Source of the DNA: Zygnema cylindricum
Lineage: Eukaryota > Streptophyta > Zygnematophyceae > Zygnematales > Zygnemataceae
Assembly (NCBI GenBank): GCA_037447655.1
Contig: JBBHKE010002427.1
Span: forward strand, 1 to 64,000
Length of the DNA stretch: 64,000 bases
Direction of reading: 5' to 3'
The notes under the pieces were generated by a model. That model did no database searches, had not been told where the DNA came from, and saw only the letters and a program-made list of their open reading frames with translations. This document shows positions 32,883 to 43,852 of the stretch, piece after piece (the stretch's first letter is position 1; every line of letters starts with the position of its first letter). Made by a program: the position numbers and the translations under genes.

Positions 32883-33850
32883 TGTAACAGTAATAGAGAA
32901 TCGAACTTGTTTATAAAGGGGTATTTAGGTGCTATGATTATAAAGTACTAAATTTGGTAGACGTCCGCAAAAAAATCACGCTATTTGGAGTTATATTTTA
33001 AAAGTTATAGCGATGTGTGTATTTATGTGACAACGTGGGGTCTAAATAACAAATGGGTATCATTGAAACGGGTTAAGGGTCAAAGTAGTACAGAAATTAC
33101 GCGTGTACGTTTCATAAAGTTCTAATGAAACGTTTAATATGCAAGGTGGTTCGTTTCGTTCAAATTTTAGTACGAAACGTCACTTTCACTTAAAGGAATT
33201 TCGTAGGAAATTTCGAGTGCGAAATTTCTTACGCACGATCGTGCGAAGTCACGTTTCGTTTGGCGCGCACTTTTGCACGTAAATGGTACGTTGTGAAACG
33301 TAACGTTTGATTGGTTAGTAAAGTGCTAAGTAGTTAGTAAGAGATTTCGCACGTTTTTGCATTGGCCAGTCTGAGTCCTTGCTAATCAATGATTGGCCCA
33401 GGTAAAAGCCTGTTAAAACGGAGCGTTGACTTGGCCTGGCGAGTCCAGGGCGATGATGGATAAATAGTGAAGTGTAAGAGGAGAGTAGACATCTTTTCCT
33501 TTGGAAAAGTTTGTGGAAATTCCCGCTGATCTTGGTCTTGAGCAATTAATACCAAATTGGAGGAAAGGCATTTTGCATTGAAATCTCTTACTAACTAAAT
33601 AGTGTTTTTGTAGTTAAGAGATAGAATTATTAAGAGTGGAGGGTAGTGGAAAACACTTTAATAAAAAGGGTTGAGCCACGAGGGCAAGAGACCAAGCTAA
33701 TGTTATGTGGACAAAAGCTTCTTCTATTTTAAAGTTTATCCTTATGTGAGTGTTGCCCAATGTGGATGTGTATTTTCCAATGTATGGAATATATGGTTGG
33801 GATTGTTTGTAGTAATGGGATTTCTTTGAGAGGTAGGAGATCCTGTTACA
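32883..33850 (+). repeat. Gypsy F 5' LTR
   Basis: 968 bp, TGTAACAG...CTGTTACA, perfect 8 bp terminal inverted repeats. PBS follows after two bases. Confidence 0.9.
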
Positions 33851-33852
33851 TA

Positions 33853-33864
33853 TGGTATCGGAGC
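33853..33864 (+). other. Gypsy F primer-binding site
   Basis: TGGTATCGGAGC, one mismatch to the complement of the 3' end of plant initiator tRNA-Met (TGGTATCAGAGC). Confidence 0.8.
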
Positions 33865-34626
33865 GTTGGTTAGAAACCAGGGAGAAGTTTGCTCACCCGA
33901 AAATCGACTGCCGTGACCGATGAGGGTGTTCTGACCTGTGTCGGTGGAACCACAATGTAAGTGGTAGGGGATTGGAGGGAAACTAAGTGACCACACTGCC
34001 AGCGGCCGCTGGTTAGATGTGGGGCGTGCTTAGGTCCTAAGGACTAAGGCAGGGTGGGCAATGTAGCCACCGCTGAAGCTCACTCCAATTACCTAGAGGC
34101 CAAACAAACTTGCCTTCTCCTAGCAATGATTCATGTGTAGAGGGAGGGTTTGAAGCCATGAATGGCGAGGATGTGAGGATTATATAACAAAAGATCCTTA
34201 TGTAGTGGGAAATGGGAAATTTGCTAATGGAGGAGAAGGAAAGTGGAGTACTTTGTTTCTTCAAGAGCAAAGGAGTCTAGAAATGACTCAAAACTTTTCA
34301 AACCCTAAATTGTTACCTTTGATTGATTTCAATTTTGCTGTTGCAAAATTTATGGTTAAATCTTACCTTTGAGAGCTTTCAATTTTGCTATTGCAAAATT
34401 TGTGGGGAAATTCTTACTTTCTGTTTCAATGTTGGGAAATTGAAAATATGAATTTGTACTTACTTACTGTCAATGTCTTTTAATTTATCGGATCTTGATC
34501 TTTTCAAAGGATTTGTTAAGGAGAAGAAGTTTTAGATTGGAGCAATCTGAGGACTTCAAATCTGCAGCAAATTTCTTTGGGAAATTATACTCTATCTTTC
34601 CTTTTGCTTGATTTAATTGTGTGATA

Positions 34627-35938
34627 ATGGCAAATTATGCATGGAAACGTGAAATGGAGAATGCTTTGAATGTGTTGAAGAAGCGACATGTGAAATTGGT
34701 CAAAAGATTTAATAATCATACTGCCCTGTGGATGAAACCATTTCCGAATCGAAAAGTGAATTGAAAGTTGTTAAAGAAAATGGAAATGTTTCAAATGAGA
34801 AAGTAGATGAACTTATTAACTAAGTTCAGACCAAGAATGATATGAATGACCAAAAAGATGAGAGTAGTAAAAGAAATGTCAGTTTTAGGGAAGATGATCA
34901 TGATAGACCTAAGAAGATAGAAATTGTCTATTAGTGAGGCACCATCGTTTGATGGTAAGAGGATCGATGAGTTGGATGCTTAGATTTTTCATATGGAGTA
35001 TTATTTGGAGTCTAGAAATTGCGATCGTGATGATTACACTTCTTTTGCAGTTAGTTGTTTGAAAGGCGATGGGCAAATTTGGTATTATATTCAGAGAAGG
35101 TCTAAATTGATTCCTGATAATGTTGATTGGGAAACTTTTAAAACCGCGATCAAATCGCGATTCTTGTCTGTCACTTTTAAATCCAGAATGGAAGAAAAGT
35201 GGTTGAACTGTAAGCAGACTGGATTTGTGAAGAATTATATTGTGGAATTTGACTCATCTAGCATTCATGTCATAAGTTTGACTGATGAAATGGCTAAATT
35301 GCATTTTTGAACTATTTGAATCCAATACTTAAATCAGAACTAAAACATCAAAAATTTAATAATTTGAAATAATTACAAGATAAGGCATTGGAATTAGAGG
35401 ATCAGCTGGGGTATAATCGGGAAACTAGATCACTTAGGGGTAATTTGAATGAAGTATCAGAGTGGGATGAGGGGGGATTTGTGGATGAGGGTCTGAATGC
35501 TGGTCTAGTGAATAGGCAAAATATTTTCGAAGGGGGGAAATCAGAAAAGGTTGACGGAGTGTTAATGCAGGAAACAAATTTAACAATAGAGAAGGATACA
35601 TTAAGAGTCCTAAACCAAGCATTAATGATCAGAAGTCTAACCTTACCATCCCCACATGCACTATTTGTCCAAAAAAGGGTCATAGAGCATTTGAGTGGGC
35701 ACAACTGAAAAAGATTAACTGTTATAACTGTGGAGAGGAGGGACATTTTAGTAGAGAGTGCACAAAACCCAAAAAGAAAGTCACTTGTTTCAAATGCGGA
35801 GGTCCAGATCGTTACGCTAAAGACTGTACAGATAAGGGTTCTCTCAAAACAGTCGATGTAAATGAAGGTCTCCAGGAGGATATTGCATTATACCTAACTG
35901 AGCAGGAAGTCCAAAAGGTGCGAAACGGAAAGGACTAA
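34627..35938 (+). pseudogene. Gypsy F gag (capsid and nucleocapsid)
   Basis: The likely start is ATG 34627 (MANYAWKREMENALN). The capsid part at 34930-35310 reads APSFDGKRIDELDA, MEYYLESRNCDRDDYTSFAVS, LKGDGQIWYY and WETFKTAIKSRF, the retrotrans_gag pattern. Three CCHC knuckles follow at 35658-35826; only the middle one is intact (CYNCGEEGHFSREC). The first has lost its last Cys (Trp) and the third its His (Arg). Stops at 34764, 34821, 34981 and 35308 and a frame change near 35700 break the gene. 5' leader 33865-34626 has no frame. Confidence 0.82.
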
Positions 35939-35952
35939 CTGAAACTCCTCAG

Positions 35953-36678
35953 TTGAGTCAACCGGATCCAGCAGTTAAAGAGTTAACTCTGGAGGGCAAA
36001 TTAATGAATGGAAAAGTTAGGATAGCTGAATTTATTATGACTCTCACTACAGTGATTCTCACTACACTGCATAGTTTAAAGAATCCATCTGATGAAATTC
36101 TCAACAACAGACTTATGATAGGACAGTTAAATAATGATGACACCAGACACAGTTTGATTAGATTCGAGTCATTAGTGGAAGTAAAACCGTTGAGAGTAAT
36201 GGTTGATTGCTGTGCCACACATAATTTGATTTCACATAGATTTGTAAAAGAAAATAAAATTCCTACAGTCATAAAGAAACCTTTACATGTTCAAGTGGCA
36301 AAAGGTAATAAGACCACATTAGACTTAGAAACTGACACGATAGAAGTTGATATTCAGGGTCATAAAATGAAAGTTGTGTGTGAAATAATGAATTTGCGAA
36401 GTGAAGAACTAATCCTGAGAAAACCTTGGTTAACTGAACACAATCGTCAAATTAATTGGGAAATTAACACCTTGAAAGTGAAGTCTGAAAACGGTTGGAA
36501 GGTTTTGCAAGCATTATCTCTCAAGAAATTGTATAGGAATCATATAAATAACATAGCCAGATTGGGAGTGGAAGGTTTGATATCTGCTAAACAATTTCAA
36601 AAACATATTTTAAAAGATAAAACAAATCATGATTTCTTGTTGTTAGTAATTGAGGCAGTTAGTGACGGAGGGGGGTGA
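35953..36678 (+). pseudogene. Gypsy F protease region
   Basis: A 241-codon frame with LRVMVDCCATHNLISHRFV: the aspartic protease motif, normally D(S/T)GATHNFIS, here DCCATHN, so the catalytic Asp is kept but the Gly is Cys. ELILRKPWLTEHNRQINWE follows, matching the usual ILGMDWL...I.W block. It would cleave the gag-pol polyprotein. Confidence 0.8.
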
Positions 36679-36699
36679 AAACACTAACATTGATGTCAT

Positions 36700-37590
36700 C
36701 TCTAAATCAGACACCACTAAAACTTTCAAAAAACAAAAATCTGATTTTGTAAGTGACATTAATACATCTGATGCTGCTTTTAAAGATTTGATTTTTGAAT
36801 TTAGAGATTTCTTCCCAAGTGACTTACCCTCGAGAGGCCACCTTCCCGAGATGTAGAACATGTTATTAACCTTGAACCTGGATGTAATCCTCCTGTCACA
36901 GGAATTTATAAACACAGTTTCTTTGAGCAGGAGGAGTTAAAGAAACATATCAAAGAACTCTTAGAGAAAGGACATATTCAGCCCAGCAAATCACCGTACG
37001 GAGCACCAGTTCTCTTCGTCAAAAAGAAGGACGGAACGTTGAGAATGTGTGTCGATTATCGTAGTCTGAACAAGATTTTGGTGAAGGAAAAGTATCCAAT
37101 ACCTTTAATTTTTGATTTGATGGATTGTTTAAAAGGTGCTAAAGTATTTTCGTTGATTGACCTACGTAGTGGCTTTAATCAGGTGCCAATTAGAATTGAA
37201 GATGTTGATAAAACTGTTTTCAAGACTAGGGTGGGTCATTTCAAATGGATAGTGATGCCATTCGGCTTAAGAATGCACCGCCTACTTACCAAAGATTAAT
37301 GAACCAAACCTTTTTAGATTACATAGATGAGTTTGTCCAAGTGTTTATAGGTGATATTCTAGTTTACAGTGAATCTAGAGAACAACATGTAATCCATTTA
37401 AAAGAGTGTTGGAAAGGTTAAGAGAAAGAAAATTATATCGAAAATTGTCAAAATCTAGTTTTTTTAAAAGTGAACAATTATTTTTGGGACATATAGTTAG
37501 TGGGGAAGGTGTTAAAACAGATCCATCCAAAATTTTAGCAATCCAAAATTGGAAACAACCTACTAATGTCACATAAGTTAGATCGTTTTT
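36700..37590 (+). pseudogene. Gypsy F reverse transcriptase
   Basis: The frame changes several times, but the seven-block pattern is clear: [80 protein letters not shown] and the active-site block at 37344-37355. That block reads FIGD ILVYS where YLDD ILVYS is usual, so one of the two metal-binding Asp residues is Gly. Enzyme copied element RNA to DNA; this copy cannot. Confidence 0.87.
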
Positions 37591-38233
37591 GGGATTGGCA
37601 ACTTATTACAGGAAATTTTTCAGGAATTTCAGTATGATCGCCGCACCTTTGACGGATTTACTTCGGGAGAAGGAGACGTTTGTGTGGGGAGCTGATCAGG
37701 AGAGAGCATTCGAGGAATTAAAAGGGAAGTTGCCCTCTGCCCCTACACTGGTGTATCCTGACCTTGCCGGGGAATTTGAAGTTCTTATCACTACAGATGC
37801 ATCTGATAAATGTCTAGGTGCAGTCATAAGTCAAAAAGTCAGCAAACACTTTCATCCTATTGCTTTTGAGTCCAGAAAATTCAATGACGCTGAAAAGAAC
37901 TATACAGCACAGGAAAAGGAATTACTTGCAATTGTACATGCATTGGTGAAATGGCGTTGTTATTTGCATAATAAAAAAATTACACTTCACTGTGATAATA
38001 AAGAACTCTCTTATTTACAGAGATTAAGTGATGCGCATATTATGACTGGCAGACAGGTTAGGTGGATGCAAAAATTAGCATATTTCAAATTTAATGTCAA
38101 ACATATTCCTGGGAAGACAAATGTAGTTGCAGATCCTTTAAGTAGATGTTTTGAAATAAGTGTTATGGTTCAGGATGAGTTGTTTTTAGATACTGTTAGA
38201 AATGGTTATGTAAAGATCCTTATTTCGCTGTGA
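37589..38233 (+). pseudogene. Gypsy F RNase H
   Basis: 214-codon open frame: GLATYYRKFFRNFSMIAAPL and WGADQERAFEELKG join reverse transcriptase to RNase H. Then TTDASDKCLGAVISQ, FNDAEKNYTAQEKELLAIVHAL, LHCDNKELSYL and VKHIPGKTNVVADPLSR supply the D-E-D-D acidic residues. It looks intact as a domain; the integrase follows after about 70 bases. Confidence 0.87.
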
Positions 38234-38241
38234 TTTGCAAG

Positions 38242-40592
38242 AATATTTCGGAAGGGAATTCTGACCCATTGAATGAGAGGCATGTCAAAAACTTTAGACT
38301 AGAGGATGGTTTACTGTATTTGCAAATTGGGGATAGATTATGCATTCCTGAAGTGGGAGACTTAAGAAAACAAATTTTGTTGTTCTTTGGTCTAAAATAG
38401 ACCGCTGAAGCCACCCAAACTATCATGCAAAAAGCTAAGCAAAAATAGGTCGACGAACAATCATTTGAAATGCATCCTCCATTTAACATACAACAACATT
38501 TAGGGTTTCATGGAATAATCAACATAAATAAACCCTATGACATTATCTAAGGTTTGATGGAATAATCGACATAAACAAACCCTATGACAAATGCATAAAC
38601 AATGCATATCAAACATATATAAAATAACATAAATAAATCATAACAGACAAATGCATTACACATAAACAAAAGTATAATCAAATAATCATTATATCATTCA
38701 AAGTGCATAACCTAATCGGCAACCCTAAAAGTCTACATCTTCGGTCCCCACTTTACTAACCAGCATTGATGATTAATTCCTAACAAAGCTCATTCCTATA
38801 TATACACTTGTGAGCTGTCAACGAATCACTAAGTGTCAAAATAACCAACATAAATTACGTAACTGTCATTAAATCAAACTAATCGTAAGCGTACACTTGA
38901 GAGTCAAGCAATCGTGAGCGTACACTTGTCTACAAGTACGATATTTTTCACACACATATTAAACTGTCGAAACCCTAATTAACCACTTAAATATAAACGT
39001 CATAATAAACACTAATTTAATAATACAAATAAGACAAAACAATGTTGTTTCAAATATTTTGAAGTACACACAATCTCACAGAATCGTATGTTGAGTCATG
39101 CTGAGTCACTCAGCGAAACTCCTTGATTTTCGTCAAAGAATCCGGGACGTCCAAAATATGATTCTGGTGAATGACGCGATTTCGCATCCCCACTATTTGA
39201 AAAATAACGGCGGCCTATATCCACCGTCCGTACCTCTTGCTCGACACCCTTGATGTCGCGCCGCGTGGTCTCAAAATCCACTTGATGAAGCGACGTCATG
39301 TTATCCAAATCTAGCCGTACCGTAACCGTGTCATTTGTACGAAATGCGACGTGTCACATGAAAAGTACGCGTCATTTGGGACAAATGCCGCCTGTAGCAA
39401 ATAAAGTACAACAATCCAAATATGACGCTCCGTACCGTCGGCGTACAATTCAAATATTTCAAACATTTCATATCGGATCGCTTCGCGATCCGCCGTACAT
39501 TTTCAAATGTTTGTTCGCGCCACTCACACGTCACTTTAATTTTGCTCGTACACTTACTCCCCAATCCGCAAATCCTTTCGAACCTCCACAGTATATCACG
39601 TAAATACGTACGCACGAAACGCCGTGTTCGCACGAAAGTAACTTTCCAAAAACAACAAATTTTACGGGAAGCTCATGAGCATTTAGGACAACTAGGTCGA
39701 GATAAAACTCTTAGTCGATTGCAAAGTAGATTATTTTGGCCTGGTGTCAAAACACGTGGAAAGTTGTGTCCCTTGCCAACAGAGTAAACCTAGTACCCAA
39801 AACCTAAAGGTCTCTTAAAACCTTTGGATATCCCCGAAAGACCGTGGGAATCTCTCACTATGGATTTTATTGTCAGGTTGCCTGCTACATCTAAAAGAAA
39901 TGACGGTATCATGGTCGTAGTCGATAAGTTCAGCAAAATGGCAATCTTTATCCCTTGAAAAACCACTCATTCGGTTATAGATATCGCAAAGTTATATTTT
40001 GACAACGTGGTCAGACATCATGGAGTCCCTCTATCTATAGTCAGCGATAGAGATTCTAAGTTTACGTTTGCTTTTTGGAAAAAATTACAGCAAAATTTAG
40101 GCTCTGAATTGAAAATGAGTACCGCTCATCATCCTCAGATAGATGGACAGACAAAAAGGATGAACCGTACACTAGAGGAAATGCTTAGGACTGTTTGCAG
40201 TGGAGTTCAGAAAACATGGGAATCTAAACTGCCATTAATGGAATTTGCATACAATTCATGTAAACATGCTAGTACAGGATTCTCACCATTTAAAGTTGCA
40301 TACGGATACCAACCTAGAGAAGCATTGGACTTAATAACAGGGATCGCTAAAGAGAATAGAGGTTCTGGAACAGAGTTTCGGGAAATATGTTCAAACAGTT
40401 TGGAAAACTGTCCGGGTGGCATTAGTGGAGGCACAAATGAAGCAAGAATTAAATGCTACAACGAGGTGATTGGGTGTCACGCACAGGTGACAAGGTTTGG
40501 CTTTCAACAACTCATTAGAGGTGCAAGATCGAGGGACAATAGGATCCTACGGGGAAATTTGCTCCTAAGTACATTGGGCCATTTACTGTAAT
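38242..40592 (+). pseudogene. Gypsy F integrase, split by a solo LTR
   Basis: The N-terminal part (LYLQIGDRLCIPEVGDLRKQIL) runs to 38377. After the solo LTR and TSD the frame resumes at 39663 with REAHEHLGQLGRDKTLSRLQS, the zinc-binding region. The core has [40 protein letters not shown] and IDGQTKRMNRTLEEML. In the last block the catalytic Glu of the DDE triad (GQTERVN in relatives) is Lys. A frame change near 39770 and stop at 39957 also break it. Confidence 0.87.
38378..39657 (-). repeat. Solo LTR inside gypsy F integrase
   Basis: 1280 bp, TGTTGTTCTTTGG...CCAAAAACAACA, with perfect 5 bp target duplication AATTT (38373-38377, 39658-39662). Removing it and one AATTT restores the integrase frame. 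Same family as 18960-20310 and related to TR-GAG B LTRs by the right-hand 200 bases. Has two units of the 47 bp repeat (38.50-38.59 kb). Confidence 0.9.
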
Positions 40593-40915
40593 CGAGATGA
40601 TATCGTCAATTGTTGCCAAATTTGACTTTCCGCCTTCAACAAAAATTCATCCAGTGATACACATCAGCCAATTAAAACCAGCGAATCTTCGACCAACTGA
40701 AGGAGAATTGGAATTGGATCCCTCAATAATTATAGAACCTGAAGTCTACAGATAGGTAATAAATTGGGTTGGTCAACGGTTCAAGGTCGGCGAGACTATA
40801 TTCTGGCAAGTCCATTATCTACGAAGGCCTGAGGATGAGTTGACTTTAGAGGATAAAAATTCTGAGTTTTTACAGAGGTATTGGAGGGATAATACTATAA
40901 AAGTCCCGTCTTGAG
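40593..40915 (+). pseudogene. Gypsy F integrase C-terminal, possible chromodomain remnant
   Basis: Reads KIHPVIHISQLKPA, the usual gypsy FHVSQLK block, then EPEVYR, a stop, and FKVGETIFWQVHYLRRPEDELTLEDKNSEFLQRYW. The order of hydrophobic and aromatic residues and the W..E spacing resemble a chromodomain (chromovirus type), but the match is weak. Confidence 0.5.
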
Positions 40916-40963
40916 AATTAAAAGTGTTTTAACTGAAGTCAATTAAAAATAAGGAGGGGATGA

Positions 40964-41931
40964 AGTAACTGTAATAACACACCGAACTTGTTTCTAAAGG
41001 GATATTTAGGTGTTATGATAATAAAGTACTAAATTTGGTAGACGTCCGCGAAAGAATCACGTTTTTTAGAGTTATATTTTAAAATTTATAGCGATGTGTG
41101 TATTTAGGTGACAGCGTGTGGTCTAAATAACAAGTGGGTATCATTGAAACGGGTTAAGGGCCAATTTAGTACCGAAATTACACGTGTATGTTTCATAAAG
41201 TTCTAATAAACGTTTAGTATGCATGGTTGTTCGTTACGTACAAATTTTAGTACGAAACGTCACTTTCACTTAAGGGAATTTCGTAGGAAGTTTCGCGTGC
41301 GAAATTTGTTACGCACAATCGTGCGAAGTTGCGTTTTGTTTGGCGCGCACTTTTGCACGTAAATGTCACGTAGTGAATGTAACGTTTGATTGGTTAGTAA
41401 AGTGCTAAGTAGTTAGTAAGAGATTTCGCACGTTTTTGCATTGGTCAGTTTGAGTGTAACACGATCTCCTACCTCTCAAAGAAATCACATTACTACAGAC
41501 AATCCCAACCACATATTCCACACATTGGAAAATACAAATCCACATTGTACATTACTCACATAAGGATAAAATTTAAAGTAGAAGAAGCTTTTGTCCACCT
41601 AACATTAGCTTGGTCTCTTGCCCTCGTGGCTCAACCCTTCTTATTAAAGTGTTTTCCACTACCCTCCACTCTTAATAATTCTATCTCTTAACTACAAAAA
41701 CACTATTTAGTTAGTAAGAGATTTCAATGCAAAATGCCTTTTCTCCAATTTGGTATTAATCGCTCAGGACCAAGATCAGCGGGAATTTCCACAAACCTTT
41801 CCAAAGGAAAAAAATGTCTAATCTCCTCTTACTCTTCACTATTTATCCATCATCGCCCTGGTCTCGCCAGGCTAGAGTCAACGCTCCGTTTTAACAGGCT
41901 TTTACCTGGGCCAATCATTGATTAGCAAGGA
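40964..41931 (+). repeat. Gypsy F 3' LTR with inverted distal half
   Basis: 968 bp like the 5' LTR. 40964-41454 matches the 5' LTR in direct orientation (first T changed to A). 41455-41931 matches the 5' LTR distal half in reverse orientation. Breakpoints fall at GAG/CTC. Confidence 0.85.
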
Positions 41932-41936
41932 CTCAG

Positions 41937-42035
41937 ACTAACCAATGCAAAAACGTGCGAAATCTCTTACTAACTACTTAGCACTTTACTAACCAATCAA
42001 ACGTTACGTTTCGTTATGTTACATTACGTTTCTAT
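41937..42035 (-). repeat. Older gypsy F-family LTR, remainder
   Basis: ACTAACCAATGCAAAAACG... continues the inverted LTR interrupted at 32882; fades out near 42035, so that LTR is truncated. Confidence 0.7.
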
Positions 42036-42062
42036 CCTCTCTACCAAAGGTTGGAACATCAA

Positions 42063-42360
42063 ATATCATCAATGTGCACAAGGTGGCGCGGAGGTAAATT
42101 TCTTATTCCACGTCCATCATTCAACACCGTGCTTTGTCGGATGAAGGCCGATGCTTGAGAACCTTGAAGGGCGACAAAGATACGTCCACTGTAAAAAGAT
42201 AACATAAGAGTTGAGGAAGGATTACCAAGACCTATAACATCAAAAAACCATCAAATGTAATCACGTATGAAATTATCGAACGAAGAATCGAAGGAACCAA
42301 ATATATCCAGAGCAAATGGTATAAAGTTGTTAGCTCGATGTCGGTCAGCCAATACCGCGT
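42063..42360 (-). pseudogene. Fragment of unidentified retroelement-like protein, copy 2
   Basis: Minus-strand frame: RHRANNFIPFALDIFGSF, SFDNFIRDYI, a stop, SFYSGRIFVALQGSQASAF, IRQSTVLNDGR, NLPPRHLVHI. It aligns with 28424-28684 without large gaps and extends further upstream (the PFALDIFG block). Only one stop in about 95 codons, so it was coding until fairly recently. Confidence 0.42.
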
Positions 42361-42616
42361 TATTTAAATGTCGTTGCATCTCAAGCCACAACACCAATAT
42401 GTGATACTTCATGAGTGGAAACAAGGGATCAAGTAGGGTTCATGAATTGAGTATTGCAAAAACAAAAAAGTCAAAGAAACAAATATCCAATCTTTACTCA
42501 CGTGGTACACTAAATTATCAACACGTGGATTACAGCCAATGCGCAATGGAACTTCGTTCAAATTGTAGCATTCTATAATGTTGGTCGCCTAATTACATAA
42601 TGTCCTGGTGGAACTT

Positions 42617-43452
42617 TGTTGAAACGAAGCAATTAATATTCACTTCTTAATTTAGACTCTAAAGAGAAGAGAGAGAGAGAGACAATCACCATGGCTGCCC
42701 CCATACTCAGAAAGAAACAAACAAATAGGCAGAACACACTGATATAATGTTGCCCTAGACCAGATTTGAACCTAGGTCTGCAGAATACTTTGTAGTCGTA
42801 TGTTTTATCTATTAAGGCGTAAACGAAGCGATACACCTGCGTGGTTTGTTATCTAATTAAAGATTTACGCGACGTCATTGACGTCGTCGCCGCTGCCAAA
42901 CTCGAGTGAATCTTTGGTGACTTTCGGACATTACGGCGCGTTGTGCCACGTGGCGCCACATCATTGGACGCTGGAAAAGATGGGAGGAGGAACGATGGCT
43001 CCCAAGCTGACAAGTGTCAACTAGAAGGTCATGTTTTACAATAGCCGTACAATAAGTACAATCGGCCACTGTACCTTCTTGTACTATACACTCCTTTGAT
43101 TGGTCTCCTTTGATTGGTCTAGGGTACAGTAGTAAGTAGCTGTGATTAGGAGTTTAGGAACTTAGCGTGTTTGAGACGCCTCTCTCCAGGTGACCTTTTG
43201 TATTTATACGCCATCTTTGGCTAGCCATAACTTACTGCTCAAGGGAGCAACCTTGAGGCTCCCTTGAGCAATTTAGTGATTATTTTTGCCTTTGACTCAT
43301 GGGAGTCTTGTCCTCACAAGGGTGAGGGTGGTCAGAGTATTTGTGTGCCTGCTCGACACTTATTAAGTGGGAAAGTGGAAGGGACAAATATTATCCTAGA
43401 GGCTTTACATAGCCTGTTCATTTAGTGGGATAACGGAGACTATAAAATTTCA
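42617..43452 (+). repeat. Solo LTR, TR-GAG A-related, plus orientation
   Basis: 836 bp, TGTTGAAACG...CTATAAAATTTCA with perfect target duplication AACTT (42612-42616, 43453-43457). Internal blocks match the reverse complement of the LTRs at 2.6, 45.2 and 46.6 kb (GTGATT.TTTTTGC..., GGCTCCCTTGAGC palindrome, TTTATACGCCATCTTTGGC). At its end the ATG of the gag start is ACG. Confidence 0.85.
42751..42818 (-). other. tRNA-like segment in the solo LTR
   Basis: On the minus strand GCCTTAA (5') can pair with CTAGGGC (3') at six of seven positions, like an acceptor stem, and GGTTCAAATCT (42762-42772) matches the B box / T-loop. D arm and anticodon arm are degenerate, so I do not call a functional tRNA. 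Confidence 0.4.
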
Positions 43453-43852
43453 AACTTCACCCTTATACCTTAATGCCCAAGTAAGTATCATCATTTCTCA
43501 ATTGAACTTTGTTACCTACGTACGATAATCCCACAATAAACGTATTGAAACTGTCAAAATTAAACAGATAGCTAAAGGTATATCTCCATGTACTTCTAAC
43601 TTAGCAAACTTACTCTGTATTTTAACTCAGATTTTCCGTACTCAGTCTTTAAGTGTCCCAATGTGTAACAACGAAATTGTTACTTACGGTATGACGATAG
43701 TACATGTCAACAATGCCCGTGACGCTGTCATTGTCTATAATCTGTGATGACACATGTTATTTTTTATAACTGTTTCTGACGTCGCATGTCATTCCATAGA
43801 TAGTTGACATCGCATGTATTTTCGTGACATTGTAGACGTATGGCGTTCCAAC

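Larger units (their letters stand above)
32883..41931 (+). mobile_element. Gypsy F: Ty3/gypsy element with nested solo LTR
   Basis: LTRs of exactly 968 bp (32883-33850; 40964-41931), PBS TGGTATCGGAGC, gag with CCHC knuckles, protease, reverse transcriptase, RNase H, integrase and a purine-rich tract (AAGGAGGGGATGA) before the 3' LTR: Ty3/gypsy (Metaviridae) order. Target duplication CTCAG at 32878-32882 and 41932-41936. A solo LTR sits in the integrase at 38378-39657. Stops, frame changes and lost active-site residues show that it is dead. The 3' LTR has its distal 477 bases inverted. Confidence 0.88.
42480..43850. repeat. Dispersed repeat, copy 2, split by a solo LTR
   Basis: Shares blocks with 28740-29470; interrupted at 42617-43452. 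See that entry for the empty-site match. Confidence 0.5.

Noticed and set aside
38378-39657. DNA transposon with GTTGTT...AACAAC inverted ends
   Set aside because: Exact 5 bp duplication AATTT, TGTTG...CAACA ends and likeness to TR-GAG B LTRs fit a solo LTR better than a 7-8 bp duplicating transposon.
42617-43452. Separate small gene in 42633-42836 (minus)
   Set aside because: Lies wholly in a solo LTR and has no domain.
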